NCBI GenBank assembly: GCA_018401435.1
Contig: JAGYJW010000003.1
Span: 1-64,000 of the forward strand
DNA: 64,000 bases
Origin: Deltaproteobacteria bacterium
GTDB lineage: Bacteria > Myxococcota_A > UBA796 > UBA2385
Direction of reading: 5' to 3'
Notes under the pieces: generated by a model
The model's input: only the letters and a program-made list of their open reading frames with translations
Database searches by the model: none
Told to the model about the DNA's origin: nothing
Part shown: positions 9,870 through 25,050 of the stretch, in pieces
Position numbering within the stretch: position 1 is the first letter of the stretch
How the letters are laid out: each line of letters starts with the position of its first letter
Made by a program: the position numbers and the translations under genes

Positions 9870-10403
9870 ATGTCGTTGCAGTGGTACGTCGTCCACACCT
9901 TCTCGGGCCACGAAAACAAGGCGAAGCTCGCCTTGGAGGATGCGATCCGTCGGTATGGCGTCGAAGATCGCTTCGGTGAGGTCCTTGTGCCCACGGAAAA
10001 GGTCGTCGAGGTCAAGGACGGCCAGAAGAAGACGACCACCCGGAAGGTCTACCCCGGGTACATGTTCGTCCAGATGATGGTGGACAACGAGACGTGGCAC
10101 GTCGTCACGACCACCCCCAAGGTGACCGGCTTCATCGGCGGCAGTCGCAATCCTCCCCCGATCCCCGAGATCGAGGTCAAGCGCATCACGCGCCAGATGA
10201 CCGAGGATGAGGACAAGCCGAAGCCGGTCGTACATTTCGAGCGGGGAGAAGAGATCGGCATCATCGACGGTCCCTTCGCTACCATGAAGGGCAAGGTCGA
10301 AGAGGTGAACCAGACGCGGGCGAAGTTGCGCGTGATGGTTAGCATCTTCGGTCGGCCAACTTCGGTGGAGCTCGACTACACCCAGGTCGAGCGGCTCAGC
10401 TGA
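9870..10403 (+). CDS. nusG: Transcription antitermination factor NusG
   Basis: 177-residue NusG, which binds RNA polymerase and couples it to ribosomes or Rho. The NGN domain begins WYVVHTFSGHENKAK and runs to about residue 115. The C-terminal KOW domain contains GIIDGPFATMKGKVEEV, with the strand VSIFGRPTSVELDY near the end. The ATG start has CAGGAG about 10 bases upstream; the longer open frame reads into secE in a different frame and is not real. rplK follows after 36 bases. Confidence 0.97.
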   Translation: MSLQWYVVHTFSGHENKAKLALEDAIRRYGVEDRFGEVLVPTEKVVEVKDGQKKTTTRKVYPGYMFVQMMVDNETWHVVTTTPKVTGFIGGSRNPPPIPEIEVKRITRQMTEDEDKPKPVVHFERGEEIGIIDGPFATMKGKVEEVNQTRAKLRVMVSIFGRPTSVELDYTQVERLS

Positions 10404-10414
10404 GCCCCGCAGAT

Positions 10415-10428
10415 TGCCGTACGCGGCA
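10415..10428 (+). promoter_or_regulatory. Small hairpin before rplK
   Basis: TGCCG (10415-10419) and CGGCA (10424-10428) pair across a TACG loop, ending where the rplK Shine-Dalgarno AGGAG begins. It could modulate translation, but an L1 operator cannot be confirmed by eye. Confidence 0.3.
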
Positions 10429-10439
10429 GGAGTCCAGGA

Positions 10440-10889
10440 ATGGCCAAGAAAGTCGTCAACCAGATCAAGCTGCAGATCACGGCAGGCAAGGCGAACCCCG
10501 CACCCCCGATCGGTCCCGCCCTGGGCGCCGCCGGGGTGAACATTCCGATGTTCTGCAAGGAGTTCAACGCCCGGACCCAGGCCCAGGCTGCGGACGCCCT
10601 CACCATCCCGACCATCATCACGGTCTTCTCTGATCGGACCTTCTCTTTTGAGCTCAAGACCCCCCCCGCGGCGGTCCTGCTCAAGAAGGCGGCAGGGCTG
10701 AAGCTGGGCAAGAAGCCCGGCTCCGGTTCCGCCGAGCCGAACAAGAACAAGGTCGCGACGCTGACCCGGGCACAGCTCCGCGAGGTTGCCCAGACCAAGC
10801 TGGCCGACCTCAACACCCGGAGCCTCGCTGCTGCCGAAAAGACCCTCGAGGGTACTGCTCGGTCCATGGGAATCACGATCGCTGACTGA
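10440..10889 (+). CDS. rplK: 50S ribosomal protein L11
   Basis: 149-residue L11, part of the GTPase-associated centre with 23S rRNA and L10-L12. The N-terminal domain has the proline-rich segment [11 protein letters not shown] and the rRNA-binding C-terminal domain follows from about residue 75. Residues near 75-80 (KTPPAA) are encoded across a run of eight C that stays in frame, useful as a check of base accuracy here. rplA follows after 110 bases. Confidence 0.97.
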   Translation: MAKKVVNQIKLQITAGKANPAPPIGPALGAAGVNIPMFCKEFNARTQAQAADALTIPTIITVFSDRTFSFELKTPPAAVLLKKAAGLKLGKKPGSGSAEPNKNKVATLTRAQLREVAQTKLADLNTRSLAAAEKTLEGTARSMGITIAD

Positions 10890-10999
10890 TCGGCTCCCTT
10901 CTTTCACCACCCCCTCACAGCTTCGATTGGGGAAGGGCCCAAGGCCCGTCACACCCCGGCGTTGCAGGCCCAGGCAGATCCCTGGTCCGAGGAGTTCAG

Positions 11000-11719
11000 A
11001 TGCCCAAGGCAGGCAAGAGGTACGCGGCGGCTCGAGCCAAGATCGATCCGAACCAGCGTTACACCCTCACCGACGCGATCGCGCTCGTGAAGGAGGTCTC
11101 CACGACCAAATTCGACGAGAGCTTCGACATCGCAGTCAAGCTCGGGGTGAATCCCCGTCACGCCGACCAGATGGTCCGTGGCGCGGTGAGCCTCCCTCAC
11201 GGAACCGGCAAGACCGTCCGCGTGCTCGTCTTCGCCCAGGGCGAAGCGGCCCGCGCGGCAGAAGAGGCCGGCGCTGACTTTGTCGGCTCCGATGAGCTCA
11301 TCCAGAAGATCTTCAGCGAAGGCTGGACGGACTTCGACAAGGCCGTCGCTACCCGCGACATGATGGGCAAGGTCGGACGTCTGGGTAAGGTGCTGGGTCC
11401 CCGCGGCCTGATGCCGAACCCCAAGATCGGAACGGTCGTGGGTCCGGAGCAGGTGGCCGAGACGGTCAACGAGCTGAAGCGCGGCAAGATTGACTTCCGG
11501 GTTGAGAAGGCAGGCATCATCCACGTCTCCGTCGGCAAGGTGTCCATGGCACCCGACCAGATCGAGGCGAATATCTCCACGCTGCTCGGCACCCTCCTCC
11601 GGATGAAGCCGTCGAGCGCCAAGGGCAACTACGTCCGTGGCGTCGCACTCTCGTCCACCATGGGCCCTGGGGTCCGCGTGGACATCCAAGACGCCACGCG
11701 CGCGGCCGAAGGCCGGTAG
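11000..11719 (+). CDS. rplA: 50S ribosomal protein L1
   Basis: 239-residue L1 of the mobile L1 stalk and, in many bacteria, translational repressor of its own rplK-rplA mRNA. The signature [20 protein letters not shown] is intact, as is the N-terminal [14 protein letters not shown]. The 110-base spacer upstream contains a short hairpin (GGGCC and GGCCC around CAA) and a good Shine-Dalgarno GAGGAG. rplJ starts only 8 bases after the stop. Confidence 0.97.
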   Translation: MPKAGKRYAAARAKIDPNQRYTLTDAIALVKEVSTTKFDESFDIAVKLGVNPRHADQMVRGAVSLPHGTGKTVRVLVFAQGEAARAAEEAGADFVGSDELIQKIFSEGWTDFDKAVATRDMMGKVGRLGKVLGPRGLMPNPKIGTVVGPEQVAETVNELKRGKIDFRVEKAGIIHVSVGKVSMAPDQIEANISTLLGTLLRMKPSSAKGNYVRGVALSSTMGPGVRVDIQDATRAAEGR

Positions 11720-11727
11720 GAGCTGAG

Positions 11728-12270
11728 ATGAACCGCGCTAACAAGGCCGATTACGTCGAGCAGCTCGCTGAGCAGCTCCAGAGCACGCCGCTGGTGGTCC
11801 TTGCGGACTACCGTGGGATCACCGTGGACGAGGTCAATCGCCTCCGTCGGGATCTCGAGGCCCAGGGCGTTGGCTACCGGGTGGTGAAGAACACCCTCGG
11901 TCGCCGGGCAGTGGAAGGCACCGACATGGAGGGCATGTCCAAGTACATGACCGGCATGACGGGCTGGATCCTCTCCGGTGAAGACCCCATCGCCGCCGCC
12001 AAGGCCGTCCATGAGGCCACCAAGGATCTCACGAAGGCCGAGAAGCTGGTGATTCGGGGTGGCTACTTCGACGGTCAGGCGCTCGACGCCGTCGCCGTTC
12101 AGAAGGTCGCCGACCTGCCCAGCCGCGAGGAGCTCCTCTCCACGCTGCTTCGCACCATCCAAGAGGGTCCCCGCCAGATCCTCTCTGTCATGCAGGCGCC
12201 GGCGCGCGACCTGCTGTACCTGCTGAAGAACTACGAAGCCAAGCTTGAGGAGGGGTCGGGCGCTGAATAG
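11728..12270 (+). CDS. rplJ: 50S ribosomal protein L10
   Basis: 180-residue L10, which anchors L7/L12 dimers to 23S rRNA. The N-terminal globular domain has LVVLADYRGITVDEVNRLRR and YRVVKNTLGRRA; the C-terminal helix that binds L12 is present (LLYLLKNYEAKLEE). Only 8 bases separate it from rplA, so there is no room for the long L10-binding mRNA leader that represses rplJL in E. coli. If such control exists here, its RNA site must be elsewhere. Confidence 0.96.
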   Translation: MNRANKADYVEQLAEQLQSTPLVVLADYRGITVDEVNRLRRDLEAQGVGYRVVKNTLGRRAVEGTDMEGMSKYMTGMTGWILSGEDPIAAAKAVHEATKDLTKAEKLVIRGGYFDGQALDAVAVQKVADLPSREELLSTLLRTIQEGPRQILSVMQAPARDLLYLLKNYEAKLEEGSGAE

Positions 12271-12358
12271 CCCGGCTCTGACTCCGCTCGCGTGCCCTTC
12301 AGCGGGTGCGCTCCATTTCCCCAAGAAATTCAGAAATCCCTGACGAAAGGAGATTCCC

Positions 12359-12745
12359 ATGTCCGTGTCCCAGGACCAGGTCGTCGACTACATCAAGAAC
12401 CTGCGCCTCGCCGACGTGAAGGCCCTCATCGAGACCCTCGAGAGCGAGCTCGGTGTTTCGGCTTCCGCCCCGATCATGATGGGCGGCCCGATGGCCGGTG
12501 GCGCTGCCGCCGAGCCCGTCGAGGAGCAGACCGAGTTCACCGTGATCCTCTCCAGCTTCGGCGAGAAGAAGATCGACGTCATCAAGGTGGTCCGCGAGAT
12601 CACCGGGCTCGGCCTCAAGGACGCGAAGTCCCTGGTCGAGTCGGCCGGCCCCGACGCCAAGATCAAGGAGGGCATCCCCAAGGAGGAGGCCGAGAAGATC
12701 AAGAAGTCGTTGGCCGAGGCTGGTGCCGAGGTCGTCGTCAAGTAG
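12359..12745 (+). CDS. rplL: 50S ribosomal protein L7/L12
   Basis: 128-residue L7/L12, the stalk protein that recruits translation GTPases. It has the N-terminal dimerisation helix, an Ala/Gly-rich hinge ([13 protein letters not shown]) and the C-terminal factor-binding domain with [20 protein letters not shown]. Shine-Dalgarno AAAGGAG lies 7-8 bases before ATG. An 88-base spacer separates it from rplJ and a 360-base structured spacer from rpoB. Confidence 0.97.
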   Translation: MSVSQDQVVDYIKNLRLADVKALIETLESELGVSASAPIMMGGPMAGGAAAEPVEEQTEFTVILSSFGEKKIDVIKVVREITGLGLKDAKSLVESAGPDAKIKEGIPKEEAEKIKKSLAEAGAEVVVK

Positions 12746-12753
12746 TTTGCAGG

Positions 12754-12842
12754 GGAGGGGTGCTTCGGCCCCCTCCGCCTCGGGGTTCGGCGACATCGGC
12801 CGCCGGACCCCAAGTTCCCGGGACTCACGCATTGGCGTGGGT
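12754..12842 (+). promoter_or_regulatory. Three consecutive hairpins in the rplL-rpoB spacer
   Basis: The 360 bases between rplL and rpoB hold no gene. Three stems follow each other: GGAGGGG (12754-12760) with CCCCTCC (12770-12776), capped by GC-TTCG-GC; an 11-bp stem from 12782-12792 to 12801-12811 with one wobble; and ACTCACGC (12823-12830) with GCGTGGGT (12835-12842) across ATTG. None has a T-tract. In E. coli the same spacer holds an attenuator and an RNase III site that lower rpoBC expression relative to rplJL, so a similar role is likely. The remaining 260 bases to rpoB show nothing I can name. Confidence 0.5.
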
Positions 12843-13105
12843 TCATCACGGCCTCTCCTTTGACCTTCGGGTACGTGGGGAGGTTGTTCCTGCCGCGCTG
12901 ACTCTGTCTCGCGGTTTTCGGAGCCCATTGTTCAAATGATGGCCGCCGCGATGGTCGCCAGGCGTAGCGCGCAGGGACACCCCTTGCGCACTGCGGAGGC
13001 AGGTTATTGCCCGACGCCCTGGTGGCGTCCCTCGAAAGCACCCGGCAGCCTCTCGTCCCACCGGTCCCGTGCCCCCCAGCGGCCGGAAGCGCCCAGGAGC
13101 CCCTG

Positions 13106-16100
13106 ATGCCCGATCTGTTGGCCAACAACTACCGGTTCCGCCGTACGTTCGCCAAGACGCTCCCGGCGATGGAGGCCCACAACCTCATCTCCATCCAGCG
13201 CGAGAGCTACGAGAAGTTCCTGCAGACTGGCGTGCCCCAGGCCGAGCGCGACAGCACCGGCCTGCAGTCCGTCTTCAAGAGCGTCTTCCCCATCCAGGAC
13301 TTCAGCCACCGCGCGTCGCTGCAGTTCGTGGGCTACGACCTCGAGATCCCGAAGTACGACGTGGACGAGTGCCGCGAGCGCGGCATGACCTTCTCTGCGC
13401 CGCTCAAGGTCACCGTTCGCCTGGTGGTCTGGGATGTCGACACCGAGACCGAGACCCGCACCGTCTCCAACATCAAGGAGCAGGAGGTCTACTTCGGTGA
13501 AATCCCGCTCATGACCGAGAACGGGACCTTCATTGTCAACGGCACCGAGCGGGTGGTTGTCAGCCAGCTCCACCGCTCCCCCGGCATCTTCTTCGACGCC
13601 GGCAAGAGCAAGACGGGCACCTCGGGCAAGACGATCTTTTCGGCCCGCATCATCCCGAATCGCGGCTCCTGGATCGACTTCGAGTTCGATACCAAGGACA
13701 TCCTCTACGTCCGCATCGACCGTCGGCGCAAGCTCCCCGCCACCGTTCTGCTGCGCGCCCTGGGCTACAACACCGAGGAGCTGCTCAACCACTTCTACCA
13801 GCGCGAGAAGTTCCTCTTCAAGGCCGATGGCAGCGTCGAAAAGGAGACCACCGAGGATCTCCTTCGCATTCAGGCCGCCTCGGTGGATGTCTACGATCCC
13901 GAGGGTGGACGCCTCTGCCGCGCCGGCAAGAAGTTCCTGAAGCCCGCGCTGCGCAAGATGCTCAAGCTCGGCATGCTGCGTGAGGAGATCCGCGAGGTCG
14001 AAGGCAAGGAGCAGAAGGTCAACGTCGGCATCATTCCGGTCGCCCCCGACAGCGTCATCGGTCGCGTCAGCGCCTATGATCTGGTCGATGTCGAGACCGG
14101 TGAGGTCCTCATCGCCTGCAACGAGGAGCTGACCGAAGACTCCGTCGAGATGCTGCGTGGCAAGGGCATCAACGAGATCGAGACCCTCTACATCGACAAC
14201 GTCATCGTCGGGTCCTTCCTCCGCGACACCCTTCTGGTGGACAAGATCAACGACACCGAAGAGGCCGTCGTCGAGATCTACCGCCGGCTGCGTCCGGGCG
14301 ATCCGCCCACCTACGACGCCGCGCTCAAGCACTTCGAGAACTTGTTCTTCAACGCCGAGCGCTACGACCTCAGCAAGGTCGGTCGCCTGAAGGTGAACTT
14401 CAAGCTGGGCCTGGACCTGCCGCTGGAGCAGACCACCCTCACCCGCGAAGACATCCTGCGCGTTGTGCAGTACCTGATCGGGCTCAAGAACAACAAGGGT
14501 GAGATCGACGATATCGATCACCTCGGCAACCGTCGCGTCCGCGCGGTGGGCGAGCTTCTCGAGAACCAGTACCGCATCGGTCTGGTTCGCATGGAGAAGG
14601 CGATCAAGGAGCGCATGAGCCTCTCGGAGATCGAGTCGCTCATGCCCCACGACCTGATCAACGCGAAGCCCGTGAGCGCGGTCATCAAGGAGTTCTTCGG
14701 CTCCTCGCAGCTCTCTCAGTTCATGGACCAGACCAACCCCTTGTCGGAGGTCACGCACAAGCGGCGCCTCTCCGCGCTCGGGCCCGGTGGTCTGACCCGC
14801 GAGCGCGCCGGCTTCGATGTCCGTGACGTGCACCGCACCCACTACGGCCGTATCTGCCCGATCGAGACGCCAGAAGGCCCGAACATCGGCCTCATCGCGT
14901 CGCTCTCGACCTATGCGCGCGTCAACGAGTACGGCTTCATCGAGTCGCCCTACCGCATCGTCGAAAACGGGCAGGTGACCGACGCCATCCGTTACTGGTC
15001 AGCCCTGGAAGAGGCCGAGCACGTCATCGCGCAGGCCGCTGCGAATCTTGACGAGACCAACCAGCTGGTGGACGAGCTCGTGATCGCCCGGCGCCGCGGT
15101 GAATTCGCCCTGGTGCCCCGCAACGAGATCACGCTGATGGACGTGAGTCCGAACCAGCTGGTGTCGGTGGCGGCCGCCCTGATCCCCTTCCTCGAGAACG
15201 ACGACGCAAACCGCGCCCTCATGGGCTCGAATATGCAGCGTCAGGCCGTGCCCCTGGTGCGCACCGAGGCGCCCCTCGTGGGCACCGGCATGGAGCGCGT
15301 GGTCGCCCGGGACTCCGGTGTGACCGCCGTTGCGAAGCGGGCCGGTATCATCGAGAGTGTCGATGCCATGCGCATCGTGGTGAAGACCGACGCCGTTGAA
15401 GAAGGCGACGAGATCGGCGGCGACGTCGATATCTACAACCTCACCAAGTTCGTGCGGTCCAACCAGAACACCTGCATGAACCAGCGCCCGGTGGTTCGCC
15501 CCGGGGACCGCGTGGAAGCCGGCGACATCATCGCCGACGGCCCCGCCACCGAACTCGGTGAGCTCGCCCTCGGCCAGAACGCCGTCGTCGCCTTCATGCC
15601 CTGGCAGGGCTACAACTTCGAGGACTCCATCCTGGTGTCCGAGCGCTTGGTGAAGGAGGACTACTTCACCTCCATCCACGTCGAAGAGTTCGAGATCGCC
15701 GCCCGCGACACGAAGCTCGGCAAGGAAGAGATCACCCGCGACATCCCCAACGTCGGCGAGGAGGCCCTCCGCAACCTCGACGAGGCTGGCATCGTCCGCA
15801 TCGGCGCCTATGTGAAGGCTGGCGACATCCTCGTCGGCAAGATCACGCCCAAGGGTGAGACCCAGCTCTCCCCCGAAGAGAAGCTCCTCCGGGCCATCTT
15901 CGGTGAGAAGGCCGGCGATGTGAAGGACACCTCCCTCCGCGTGCCCCCGGGTGTGCAGGGTGTGGTCATGAGCGCCCAGGTCTTCAGCCGCGAGGGTGTC
16001 GAGAAGGACTCCCGCGCCATGGAGATCGAGGTCCAGGCCATCACGCGCATTACCCGCGACCGCGGCGAGAAGACCCGCACGGTTCGGGAGAGCGCCTACC

Positions 16101-17287
16101 GGCAACTCTGCCGGGTGCTGGTGGGTCGCGTCTCGGGCGCCCGCATCCTCGACGACAACAGCGGTGAGGAGATCATCGCCCGCGGCGAGGCCTTCACCGC
16201 CGAGAACCTGCGGTCGCTGCCCTTCGAACAGTACGAGAAGATCACCGTCCAGGACGGCGAAGACGTCGAGGAGAAGGTCTGGAATCTTGTGGACCGCGTC
16301 CGCGAGAAGGAAGACGAGATCCGCGAGCGCTTCGAGGGCAAGATCGAGCGCCTCAAGAAGGGCGACGAGCTCTCCCCCGGCGTGATCAAGCTGGTCAAGG
16401 TCTATGTCGCCATCAAGCGCAAGCTTCAGGTCGGCGACAAGATGGCCGGCCGCCATGGCAACAAGGGTGTCATCTCCAAGATCCTCGCGATCGAAGACAT
16501 GCCCTACCTTGAAGATGGCACGCCCGTAGACGTGGTGCTCAACCCCCTGGGTGTGCCCTCCCGCATGAATGTCGGGCAGGTCCTCGAGACCCATCTCGGC
16601 TGGGCGGCGCGGGGCATGGGTCGTCAGATCGGCCGCCTCATCGAAAAGCACTACGACATCGCTGATCTTCGCAGCTACCTCAAAGAGGCGATCAACGCGG
16701 GTCCGGAATCGGACCAGATCATCGACAACGCGTCGGAAGAGGAGCTGTACCGGTTGGGCCGGAAGTACGCCAAGGGCGTGACCACGGCCACCCCGGTCTT
16801 CGCCGGCACCGACGAGTCCGAGATCAAGCGGGCCCTCGCCCTTGCCGGTGAAGACACCGACGGGCAGAGCACCCTCTTCGATGGCCGCAGTGGCGAAGCC
16901 TTCGGCAACCGCGTGACTGTCGGCGTCATGTATGTGCTGAAGCTGCACCACCTCGTGGACGAGAAGATTCACGCGCGGAGCATCGGGCCCTACAGCCTGG
17001 TCACCCAGCAGCCGCTGGGTGGAAAGGCGCAGTTCGGCGGACAGCGTCTCGGCGAGATGGAAGTCTGGGCTCTCGAAGCCTACGGCGCCGCCTATACGCT
17101 GCAGGAGTTCCTCACCGTCAAGTCGGACGATGTTGCCGGGCGGACTCGCATGTACGAGAGCATCGTCAAGGGCGAGAACGTGCTGGAAGCCGGCCTTCCC
17201 GAGAGCTTCAACGTGCTCGTGAAGGAGCTTCAGGCCCTCGCGCTGGACGTCGAGCTCATCGAGGACAAGGAGGTCCTCCGCCAGTGA
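13106..17287 (+). CDS. rpoB: RNA polymerase subunit beta
   Basis: 1393-residue beta subunit of RNA polymerase. The rifampicin region reads [20 protein letters not shown] followed by [20 protein letters not shown], with Asp, His and Ser at the main resistance positions unchanged, so rifampicin sensitivity is expected. The active-site face ([15 protein letters not shown]) and the C-terminal clamp-binding part are complete. It has the lineage-specific insertions of the proteobacterial type, so its length is near the E. coli 1342. The start [15 protein letters not shown] has AGGAG seven bases upstream; a further in-frame ATG 99 bases upstream would add an unconserved leader. rpoC follows after 114 bases. 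Confidence 0.97.
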   Translation: MPDLLANNYRFRRTFAKTLPAMEAHNLISIQRESYEKFLQTGVPQAERDSTGLQSVFKSVFPIQDFSHRASLQFVGYDLEIPKYDVDECRERGMTFSAPLKVTVRLVVWDVDTETETRTVSNIKEQEVYFGEIPLMTENGTFIVNGTERVVVSQLHRSPGIFFDAGKSKTGTSGKTIFSARIIPNRGSWIDFEFDTKDILYVRIDRRRKLPATVLLRALGYNTEELLNHFYQREKFLFKADGSVEKETTEDLLRIQAASVDVYDPEGGRLCRAGKKFLKPALRKMLKLGMLREEIREVEGKEQKVNVGIIPVAPDSVIGRVSAYDLVDVETGEVLIACNEELTEDSVEMLRGKGINEIETLYIDNVIVGSFLRDTLLVDKINDTEEAVVEIYRRLRPGDPPTYDAALKHFENLFFNAERYDLSKVGRLKVNFKLGLDLPLEQTTLTREDILRVVQYLIGLKNNKGEIDDIDHLGNRRVRAVGELLENQYRIGLVRMEKAIKERMSLSEIESLMPHDLINAKPVSAVIKEFFGSSQLSQFMDQTNPLSEVTHKRRLSALGPGGLTRERAGFDVRDVHRTHYGRICPIETPEGPNIGLIASLSTYARVNEYGFIESPYRIVENGQVTDAIRYWSALEEAEHVIAQAAANLDETNQLVDELVIARRRGEFALVPRNEITLMDVSPNQLVSVAAALIPFLENDDANRALMGSNMQRQAVPLVRTEAPLVGTGMERVVARDSGVTAVAKRAGIIESVDAMRIVVKTDAVEEGDEIGGDVDIYNLTKFVRSNQNTCMNQRPVVRPGDRVEAGDIIADGPATELGELALGQNAVVAFMPWQGYNFEDSILVSERLVKEDYFTSIHVEEFEIAARDTKLGKEEITRDIPNVGEEALRNLDEAGIVRIGAYVKAGDILVGKITPKGETQLSPEEKLLRAIFGEKAGDVKDTSLRVPPGVQGVVMSAQVFSREGVEKDSRAMEIEVQAITRITRDRGEKTRTVRESAYRQLCRVLVGRVSGARILDDNSGEEIIARGEAFTAENLRSLPFEQYEKITVQDGEDVEEKVWNLVDRVREKEDEIRERFEGKIERLKKGDELSPGVIKLVKVYVAIKRKLQVGDKMAGRHGNKGVISKILAIEDMPYLEDGTPVDVVLNPLGVPSRMNVGQVLETHLGWAARGMGRQIGRLIEKHYDIADLRSYLKEAINAGPESDQIIDNASEEELYRLGRKYAKGVTTATPVFAGTDESEIKRALALAGEDTDGQSTLFDGRSGEAFGNRVTVGVMYVLKLHHLVDEKIHARSIGPYSLVTQQPLGGKAQFGGQRLGEMEVWALEAYGAAYTLQEFLTVKSDDVAGRTRMYESIVKGENVLEAGLPESFNVLVKELQALALDVELIEDKEVLRQ

Positions 17288-17401
17288 GAGTCCCGGCCGG
17301 GCGGTGAAAGCCGCCCACGCTCCGCATTCTTTCTCCGACGCATCCCGTGAATCCCGTCGCCAGGTCCCGCGCTCTCCCCGGCGGCCCTCCAGGAGTCCAC
17401 A

Positions 17402-22147
<4,746 letters not shown>

Positions 22148-22174
22148 GCGCGCGATCTCGCGGATCGTCAACAC

Positions 22175-22203
22175 TTGACAGAAGCCGGCTGCATCCATAG
22201 GGA
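22175..22203 (+). promoter_or_regulatory. Promoter in front of rpsL
   Basis: TTGACA (22175-22180), 17-base spacer, TAGGGA (22198-22203), in the 129-base gap between rpoC and rpsL. The arrangement matches the tRNA-tufB promoter. It would give the str operon its own transcription start. An overlapping CCGGCT/AGCCGG inverted repeat (about 22185-22211) lies across the -10. Confidence 0.5.
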
Positions 22204-22276
22204 CAGCCGGTTCAAGAGGGCAACGCGGTCAGCCGGATCGCGCCCCCATGAAGAGCATCGTACGTTCGAGGAATCC

Positions 22277-22660
22277 ATGCCCACGATCAATCAGCTCGTG
22301 CGGAAGGGCCGGAAGCGCACGCGGGTCAAGTCCGCGTCGCCGGCTCTCAAGGGCTGCCCCCAGAAGCGGGGCGTCTGCACGCGCGTCTACACCACCACCC
22401 CCAAGAAGCCCAACTCCGCTCTCCGGAAGGTCGCACGTGTGCGCCTGACCAATGGGATGGAGGTCACCTCCTACATCCCGGGCGAGAAGCACAACCTGCA
22501 GGAGCACTCTACTGTCCTCATCCGAGGCGGTCGTGTGAAGGACCTGCCGGGTGTGCGGTACCACATCATCCGCGGCACGCTGGATACCCAGGGTGTGGAT
22601 GGCCGTCGCCAGGGTCGTTCGAAGTACGGCGCCAAGCGCCCCAAGGACCTCAAGAAGTAG
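22277..22660 (+). CDS. rpsL: 30S ribosomal protein S12
   Basis: 127-residue S12 of the decoding centre. [20 protein letters not shown] keeps the lysines whose mutation gives streptomycin resistance, and [13 protein letters not shown] is intact, so the wild-type sensitive form is expected. The start [14 protein letters not shown] is preceded by GAGGA at about 8 bases; the longer open frame upstream is unconserved. rpsG follows after 9 bases. Confidence 0.97.
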   Translation: MPTINQLVRKGRKRTRVKSASPALKGCPQKRGVCTRVYTTTPKKPNSALRKVARVRLTNGMEVTSYIPGEKHNLQEHSTVLIRGGRVKDLPGVRYHIIRGTLDTQGVDGRRQGRSKYGAKRPKDLKK

Positions 22661-22669
22661 GGAGTTGGT

Positions 22670-23140
22670 ATGCCTCGCCGTCGTGAAGTACCCAAGCGCA
22701 AGGTGATGCCGGACCCCAAATATGGGGACACGGATGTCACGAAGTTCATGAACATCATCATGCAGGATGGCAAGAAGGCCGTAGCCGAACAAATCGTCTA
22801 CGGTGCCTTCGATGTCGTCCTCGAGCGGACCCGCGAGGAGCCGCTCAGCATCTTCCATCGTGCGCTGGAGAATTGCCAGCCCATGGTGGAGGTCAAGAGC
22901 CGTCGGGTGGGTGGTGCGACCTACCAGGTGCCGGTCGAGGTTCGCAACGACCGACGCATGGCGCTCGCCATGCGCTGGCTTGCCTCCTACGCCCGTCAGC
23001 GTCCGGGACGTTCGATGCGCGACAAGCTCGCCAACGAGCTGATCGAAGCTGCTCATAGCCGTGGAAACGCGGTCAAGAAGCGCGAAGACGTGCACCGCAT
23101 GGCCGAGGCCAACAAGGCCTTCGCTCACTACCGCTGGTAG
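22670..23140 (+). CDS. rpsG: 30S ribosomal protein S7
   Basis: 156-residue S7, primary 16S rRNA binder of the 30S head and often translational regulator of the str operon. [20 protein letters not shown] and the core [16 protein letters not shown] are typical. The next gene in nearly all related str operons is fusA; here a hairpin and a non-coding leader follow, then tufA. Confidence 0.97.
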   Translation: MPRRREVPKRKVMPDPKYGDTDVTKFMNIIMQDGKKAVAEQIVYGAFDVVLERTREEPLSIFHRALENCQPMVEVKSRRVGGATYQVPVEVRNDRRMALAMRWLASYARQRPGRSMRDKLANELIEAAHSRGNAVKKREDVHRMAEANKAFAHYRW

Positions 23141-23142
23141 CG

Positions 23143-23162
23143 GATCACCCGAGAGGGTGATC
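23143..23162 (+). terminator. Perfect hairpin after rpsG
   Basis: GATCACCC (23143-23150) pairs GGGTGATC (23155-23162) across GAGA, two bases after the rpsG stop. A T5 run follows only at 23174-23178, so termination would be partial. Further small stems follow: GCGGGT/ACCCGC with a GCAA loop (23186-23201) and GCCGC/GCGGC with a TTCG loop (23238-23251). Confidence 0.55.
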
Positions 23163-23288
23163 TCCTTCGCAGCTTTTTCGACTTCGCGGGTGCAAACCCG
23201 CCGCCGGAAGGATACCCTGCCGGCGATTCATCGCCTCGCCGCTTCGGCGGCATCTGACCCCTGAGCGTGTGGCTGTGGCGACCGCGAT

Positions 23289-23481
23289 GCCGGGGGCAAA
23301 GCAATAGACTGGCGCAGCCTTCGGGTTGCCACGGCTCTGCCCGATAGGGCACCCGTCGTCCATTCTGCTTTGCCCACGGCGCGGTCTCTCCAGCGCACCA
23401 AACCAAGCCGGCGCGAGCACAGTCTCGCGCGGCATTTGAGAAGTCGGCCCCAGCGGGCCGGCCCTCCATCGGGAGAGACCC
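23289..23481 (+). promoter_or_regulatory. Structured 5' leader of tufA that pairs the Shine-Dalgarno
   Basis: Two modules can fold. Module 1: an outer helix of 14 pairs with one G-A mismatch (23289-23303 with 23366-23380) encloses a TTCG-capped stem (23311-23330) and TGCCC/GGGCA across GATA (23338-23351). Module 2: GGTCTCTCC (23383-23391) is exactly complementary to GGAGAGACC (23472-23480), the sequence containing the tufA Shine-Dalgarno. Inside are a stem from 23407-23417 to 23424-23433 with one bulged G, and an 8-bp stem (23443-23450 with 23455-23462, loop CAGC). An alternative short hairpin CTCC/GGAG (23464-23475) would also hide the Shine-Dalgarno. Each module is a three-way junction. No known riboswitch is recognised. 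Regulation by EF-Tu, a ribosomal protein or a small ligand is inference. Confidence 0.6.
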
Positions 23482-24669
<1,188 letters not shown>

Positions 24670-24681
24670 AGACCGGCAGCT

Positions 24682-24704
24682 GCCCGGGTACGCCGTACCT
24701 GGGC
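24682..24704 (+). promoter_or_regulatory. 10-bp hairpin between tufA and rpsJ
   Basis: GCCCGGGTAC (24682-24691) pairs GTACCTGGGC (24695-24704) with one G-T wobble and a 3-base loop. The rpsJ Shine-Dalgarno AAAGGAG follows at 24712. It may act as an attenuator or as a remnant of the S10-operon control region; no T-tract follows. Confidence 0.45.
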
Positions 24705-24723
24705 GACGTGTAAAGGAGCCAAA

Positions 24724-25041
24724 ATGGCGACGACCAACAAGATCCGCATTCGTCTCAAGGCATACGACCACAAGCTGCTTGATCGGTCGGCCCGTGAGAT
24801 CGCCGACACCGCCCGCCGGACCGGCGTCAACGTTCGCGGGCCCTTCCCGCTGCCGACCACCATCAGCCGATGGACGGTGCTTCGGGGGCCCCACGTGGAC
24901 AAGAAGTCTCGTGAGCAGTTTGAGCGGCGCACCCATCACCGTCTGCTCGACATTCTCGACCCGACGGAGTCCACGGTGGACGCGCTGATGAAGCTCGACC
25001 TGTCCGCGGGCGTTCACGTCGTGATCAAGACGACGGCCTGA
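24724..25041 (+). CDS. rpsJ: 30S ribosomal protein S10
   Basis: 105-residue S10 (NusE), part of the 30S head and of antitermination complexes with Nus[15 protein letters not shown] and the loop GPFPLPT are characteristic. AAAGGAG lies 6-7 bases before ATG. In nearly all bacteria rplC follows; here rplD starts after only 9 bases. Confidence 0.97.
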   Translation: MATTNKIRIRLKAYDHKLLDRSAREIADTARRTGVNVRGPFPLPTTISRWTVLRGPHVDKKSREQFERRTHHRLLDILDPTESTVDALMKLDLSAGVHVVIKTTA

Positions 25042-25050
25042 GGAGTAGAG

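Noticed and set aside
12292-12939. A 215-codon plus-strand frame overlapping rplL
   Set aside because: It is rplL read in another frame (Arg-rich), continuing into the hairpin spacer; no conservation.
23304-23310. TAGACT as a -10 element for tufA
   Set aside because: No acceptable -35 lies 16-18 bases upstream, and the hexamer falls inside the first junction of the proposed leader RNA.
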